A stretch of 64,000 nt of DNA, taken from NCBI GenBank assembly GCA_038030265.1, contig CM075938.1:8223009-8287008 (forward strand), written 5' to 3'. Positions within the stretch are counted from its first letter, which is position 1, and every line of letters begins with the position of its first letter. This DNA comes from Corythucha ciliata. Lineage: Eukaryota > Arthropoda > Insecta > Hemiptera > Tingidae. Positions 61,363-64,000 of this stretch are shown one piece after another. Under the pieces are notes generated by a model. That model was not told the origin of the DNA. It saw nothing but the letters and a program-made list of their open reading frames with translations, and did not search any database. The position numbers and the translations under genes were made by a program.

Positions 61363-62337
61363 AATTTTCGTTTGTTTAGCCCAGCAAAACTTGTATTTAT
61401 GAGAAAATACATCATGTGTGCCGCCAACTTCACGCAACGGCACACATGACCCCAATCGTTTGTTTCGCTACATATTCGGACAGAACTTCGTTTGTTTACG
61501 TTTGTTTAGCCCAAATTTTCGTTTGTTTAGCCCAGCAAACACGTATTTATAAGAAAATACACCATGTGTGCCGCCAACTTCACGCAACGGCACACATGAA
61601 CCCAATCGTTTGTTTCGCTACATATTCGAACAGAACTTCGTTTGTTTACGTTTGTTTAGCCCAAATTTTCGTTTGTTTAGACAAACGATTTGGGTCATGC
61701 GTGCCGTTGCGTGAAGTTGGCGGCACACATTTTGTTTTTCAAAAAATTGTATGTTGCAGGGCTAAACAAACGAAAATTTGGGCTATACAAACGTAAACAA
61801 ACGAAGTTGTGTCTGAATATGTAGCGAAACAAACGATTGGGGTCATGTGTGCCGTTGCGTGAAGTTGGCGGCACACATTTTGTTTTTTAAAAAATTATAT
61901 TTTGCAGGGCTAAACAAACGAAACTTTTGGCTAAACAAACGTAAACAAACAGTAAACAAACGAATGGCGCCATTTTCGTCGTGTTTGGTGATATGTGTGC
62001 CGCCAGGTTCACGTGCATCCTACGGTGAGCCCTGAACACGACAATTACCGTAAAAAGTAATGCAACTAGAAAAAAACAGGAAAATGCTCATATATCCTAA
62101 CCAAAGCATTTTCGGCTATGCGTCTATATGACGTTTTTTGTGCGTCCAGGTATGCACTAACACCTGTGTAAGTTTGTCACATTCCTCCTGAATCACCCTG
62201 TATATATTTCATTTTATTGAGGTCTAGACACGTGAGTTCAGATTATATTATATCTATAAAAATACAGAAGCTTCCTTTTATTTTAATGAACTCTTCTAAT
62301 AAAGTGCTTCAAACTTTTGATTGTGACCCCCTCACAA
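61363..62337. mobile_element. foldback element with paired direct and inverted modules
   Basis: A module of about 150 bp (CGTTTGTTTAGCCCA...GTGTGCCGCCAACTTCACG) occurs twice in direct order (61367-61680) and twice inverted (61681-61945), making a large stem. The tail to 62337 is unrelated. It replaces about 340 bp of the family B-like copy. Confidence 0.75.
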
Positions 62338-62415
62338 AGTGGACGGTAGTTATACTACGACGTCGTCGGAAACGTTGGCGACCCTGATGGGGGTACGCTT
62401 TCCGGGGGCCGTGGG
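62338..62415 (+). pseudogene. family B-related ORF2: RT fragment left of a nested insertion
   Basis: Matches 46649-46726 of element B. It ends at the target site CGGGGGCCGTGGG, and resumes at 63507 after the nested element. Confidence 0.8.
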
Positions 62416-63506
62416 TTTTTTTTTTTTTTTTTCTTCATCCACTATCCAAGAGCAGGGGCATGGCACACGCCCCAGGCACGGAATCCTAAGTGGATTATTG
62501 TGCCGCTCTTGGATCGGTTGATCTAGTCTAGAGTCCCTCGCACCGTATGAGGTTGAGGAGGTCCTCAGCTAGTGTCTCGCAGGCCGGAACATAAATATCA
62601 GGCGTGTGAAGCCCGAAAATGCTGATCCTACGAAGATAGCTCTCTCCTCTTAATAAGGTTAGAGGTCGTCGCTTCTTAGAACCGATAAGAGATAATCGCT
62701 AACTGGACCCTTGAGCACGAGAGTGACAAGAATGATGAGCTAGAGCGCGCCGAGTGCGTTGCACTCGAAGAGATAAGCCCCTGCACCGGGGTGTGTTCTT
62801 TAGAACGGCCCGCCGAGGGTATGTTTTTTAAAAACTCCCCACGGCGGGTATGCTCCTTAGAACTGCCCTCCACAGGTACGTCCCTTGTCCCATCAATGTC
62901 GTGTTTGACCTCGGTGGTATCCATGGACGGAGCAGCCGGTGACTGCGGCGTTCACGGAAGGTTCTCTGAGCCCCTTCCGAGTTCTTCATATAAACTTCTG
63001 GGTGAGCCCTTAAAGGTCCTGCCAGAAGCCAGGGTAATATAAGTCCACCGCCGGCAGAGCCCTGCATGCCGTAAGCGCCGAGGCCTGCGGTAAGCCTATT
63101 ACACCAGGGGATCGGCCAGTGCCCTGGGGGTCCGTTCAAAGCACACTTTGCCCCCTGTGCCATGCAGACCTTAGGTACGGACCAAACACCTTGTCTTGGG
63201 GGGGGGAGAGGAATAGCTGGAGGAGGTAGGAGACGCCACCCCCTTCTGTCCCGGACTCAGGACAGCCCCTAACCCGTTGTTTGTCCAGGGGTCGTATTCG
63301 GCCCCCATGTCCAATGGGTGTGTCCGATAACGGACTCCCCACCGCACACGGTGCGCCTTATTCCGACCCAACCCACCATCGCACCGTATCAGGGAGCGGG
63401 TCGGCCCAATGGTGGGGTCCCCCATCCGCAACCCGGGGGACGCGCCCGATAGGGGAAACGAACCCCGTGAAAGGTTTGTAGCCATTCACACGGATCAAGT
63501 CCGTCA
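62416..63506 (-). mobile_element. family B-like non-LTR element, minus strand, nested, internally deleted
   Basis: A T17 run at 62416-62432 is its A tail. 62433-62600 matches the 3' end of element B inverted, and 62900-63450 matches its 5' region (44318-44700) inverted. ORF1 and most of ORF2 are missing. Flanked by a perfect 13-bp duplication CGGGGGCCGTGGG (62403-62415, 63507-63519). Confidence 0.85.
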
Positions 63507-63540
63507 CGGGGGCCGTGGGGGTGGTATCGTCCATTCCGCC

Positions 63541-64000
63541 TGGTTGATCAAGCTGTACAATTTTAATTTTTAAATAGTTCTGTTTTATTTTGTTCCTATT
63601 TTGTTTTGTTTTTTTGTTGTTCTAATTAATTTTAAAATCGATGTGCCGCTCATACCAACGGTAGGTTACAAAAAGAAGATGGTTTCCGCGCGATGCGGCC
63701 GGTAAAAAAAAAAAAAAAAGTGCTGACTCTAATTTTGTTGCGAGTTCTATTCAAGTTTTTGTGAGTAACGTGCCATGTGAACTGTTTAAATTCGTTTTTG
63801 TATAGACTTTTAGGGAGTTACTTCTCTCAAAGTTGTTCGGAGAGTTTATTTGTTTTCGTGTTGTCGTCTCAACGTAAAGCTCTAACGGGTATTCTTCTAC
63901 ACGGAGGGGCCCCTCGATTTCATCCCGAGAGAGCAAATATCTCAAATAATAAAATACGACCGAATCGGAACTTAAGTATATAGATTCGTGAGTTTATTTA
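63541..64000. other. unassigned AT-rich stretch
   Basis: T-rich simple sequence at 63.55-63.65 kb and an A17 run at 63703. No coding or RNA signal recognised. Confidence 0.4.

Overview
This window is from the nuclear genome of an animal. The evidence is a split gene with canonical GT-AG introns that encodes a polycystin-1-type protein (EGF, REJ, GAIN/GPS-like, PLAT and polycystin channel-type domains), plus Pol III tRNA sequences with internal A and B boxes and many eukaryotic transposons. I cannot name the species. Short introns (about 50-110 bp) mixed with a few 6-10 kb introns, and R1/LOA/I-type non-LTR, Ty3/gypsy and FLYWCH-MULE elements, suit an invertebrate.

The only host protein gene I can support is on the minus strand from 54452 (signal peptide) to 20304 (stop). 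I assembled 28 exons. Every junction keeps phase, giving about 1978 residues in one open frame. The exons sit in four islands: 51.9-54.5 kb (EGF, REJ), 40.7-42.2 kb (end of REJ, GAIN-like region), 29.1-31.1 kb (GPS-like, TM1, PLAT, TM2) and 20.3-22.7 kb (TM3-TM5, S1, TOP/polycystin domain, S2-S4). About 26 kb of intron between the islands holds transposons and degenerate short-period repeats. The pore (S5-pore-S6) is not found in the window.

0-12.8 kb is a transposon graveyard. It has two decayed minus-strand copies of one non-LTR family (1-2143 and 3778-6383), several copies of a palindromic element carrying tRNA-Thr(GGU)-like genes, and a three-level nest: a tRNA element at 6.4/12.5 kb is split by a MULE (9-bp target duplication), which is split by a 4284-bp Ty3/gypsy element with 105-bp LTRs (5-bp target duplication). 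A third, plus-strand copy of the non-LTR family lies at 15.2-19.7 kb. It contains a fragment of another R1-like element flanked by a 264-bp direct duplication.

The gene's introns hold a 17-bp minisatellite (36.3-38.1 kb, with satellites at 31.8 and 33.2 kb around an old non-LTR remnant), hAT-like GGTCCGG modules, a second twin-tRNA palindrome (40.1-40.4 kb) and a full-length non-LTR element with a perfect 12-bp target duplication (44263-49194). Upstream of the gene lie a long inverted-repeat element (55.1-59.8 kb), a foldback element (61.4-62.3 kb) and nested, oppositely oriented non-LTR copies (61.1-63.5 kb). Low-complexity but structured arrays (units of about 21-30 bp, rich in motifs such as TTCGCGG and AAATTG) fill much of the rest.
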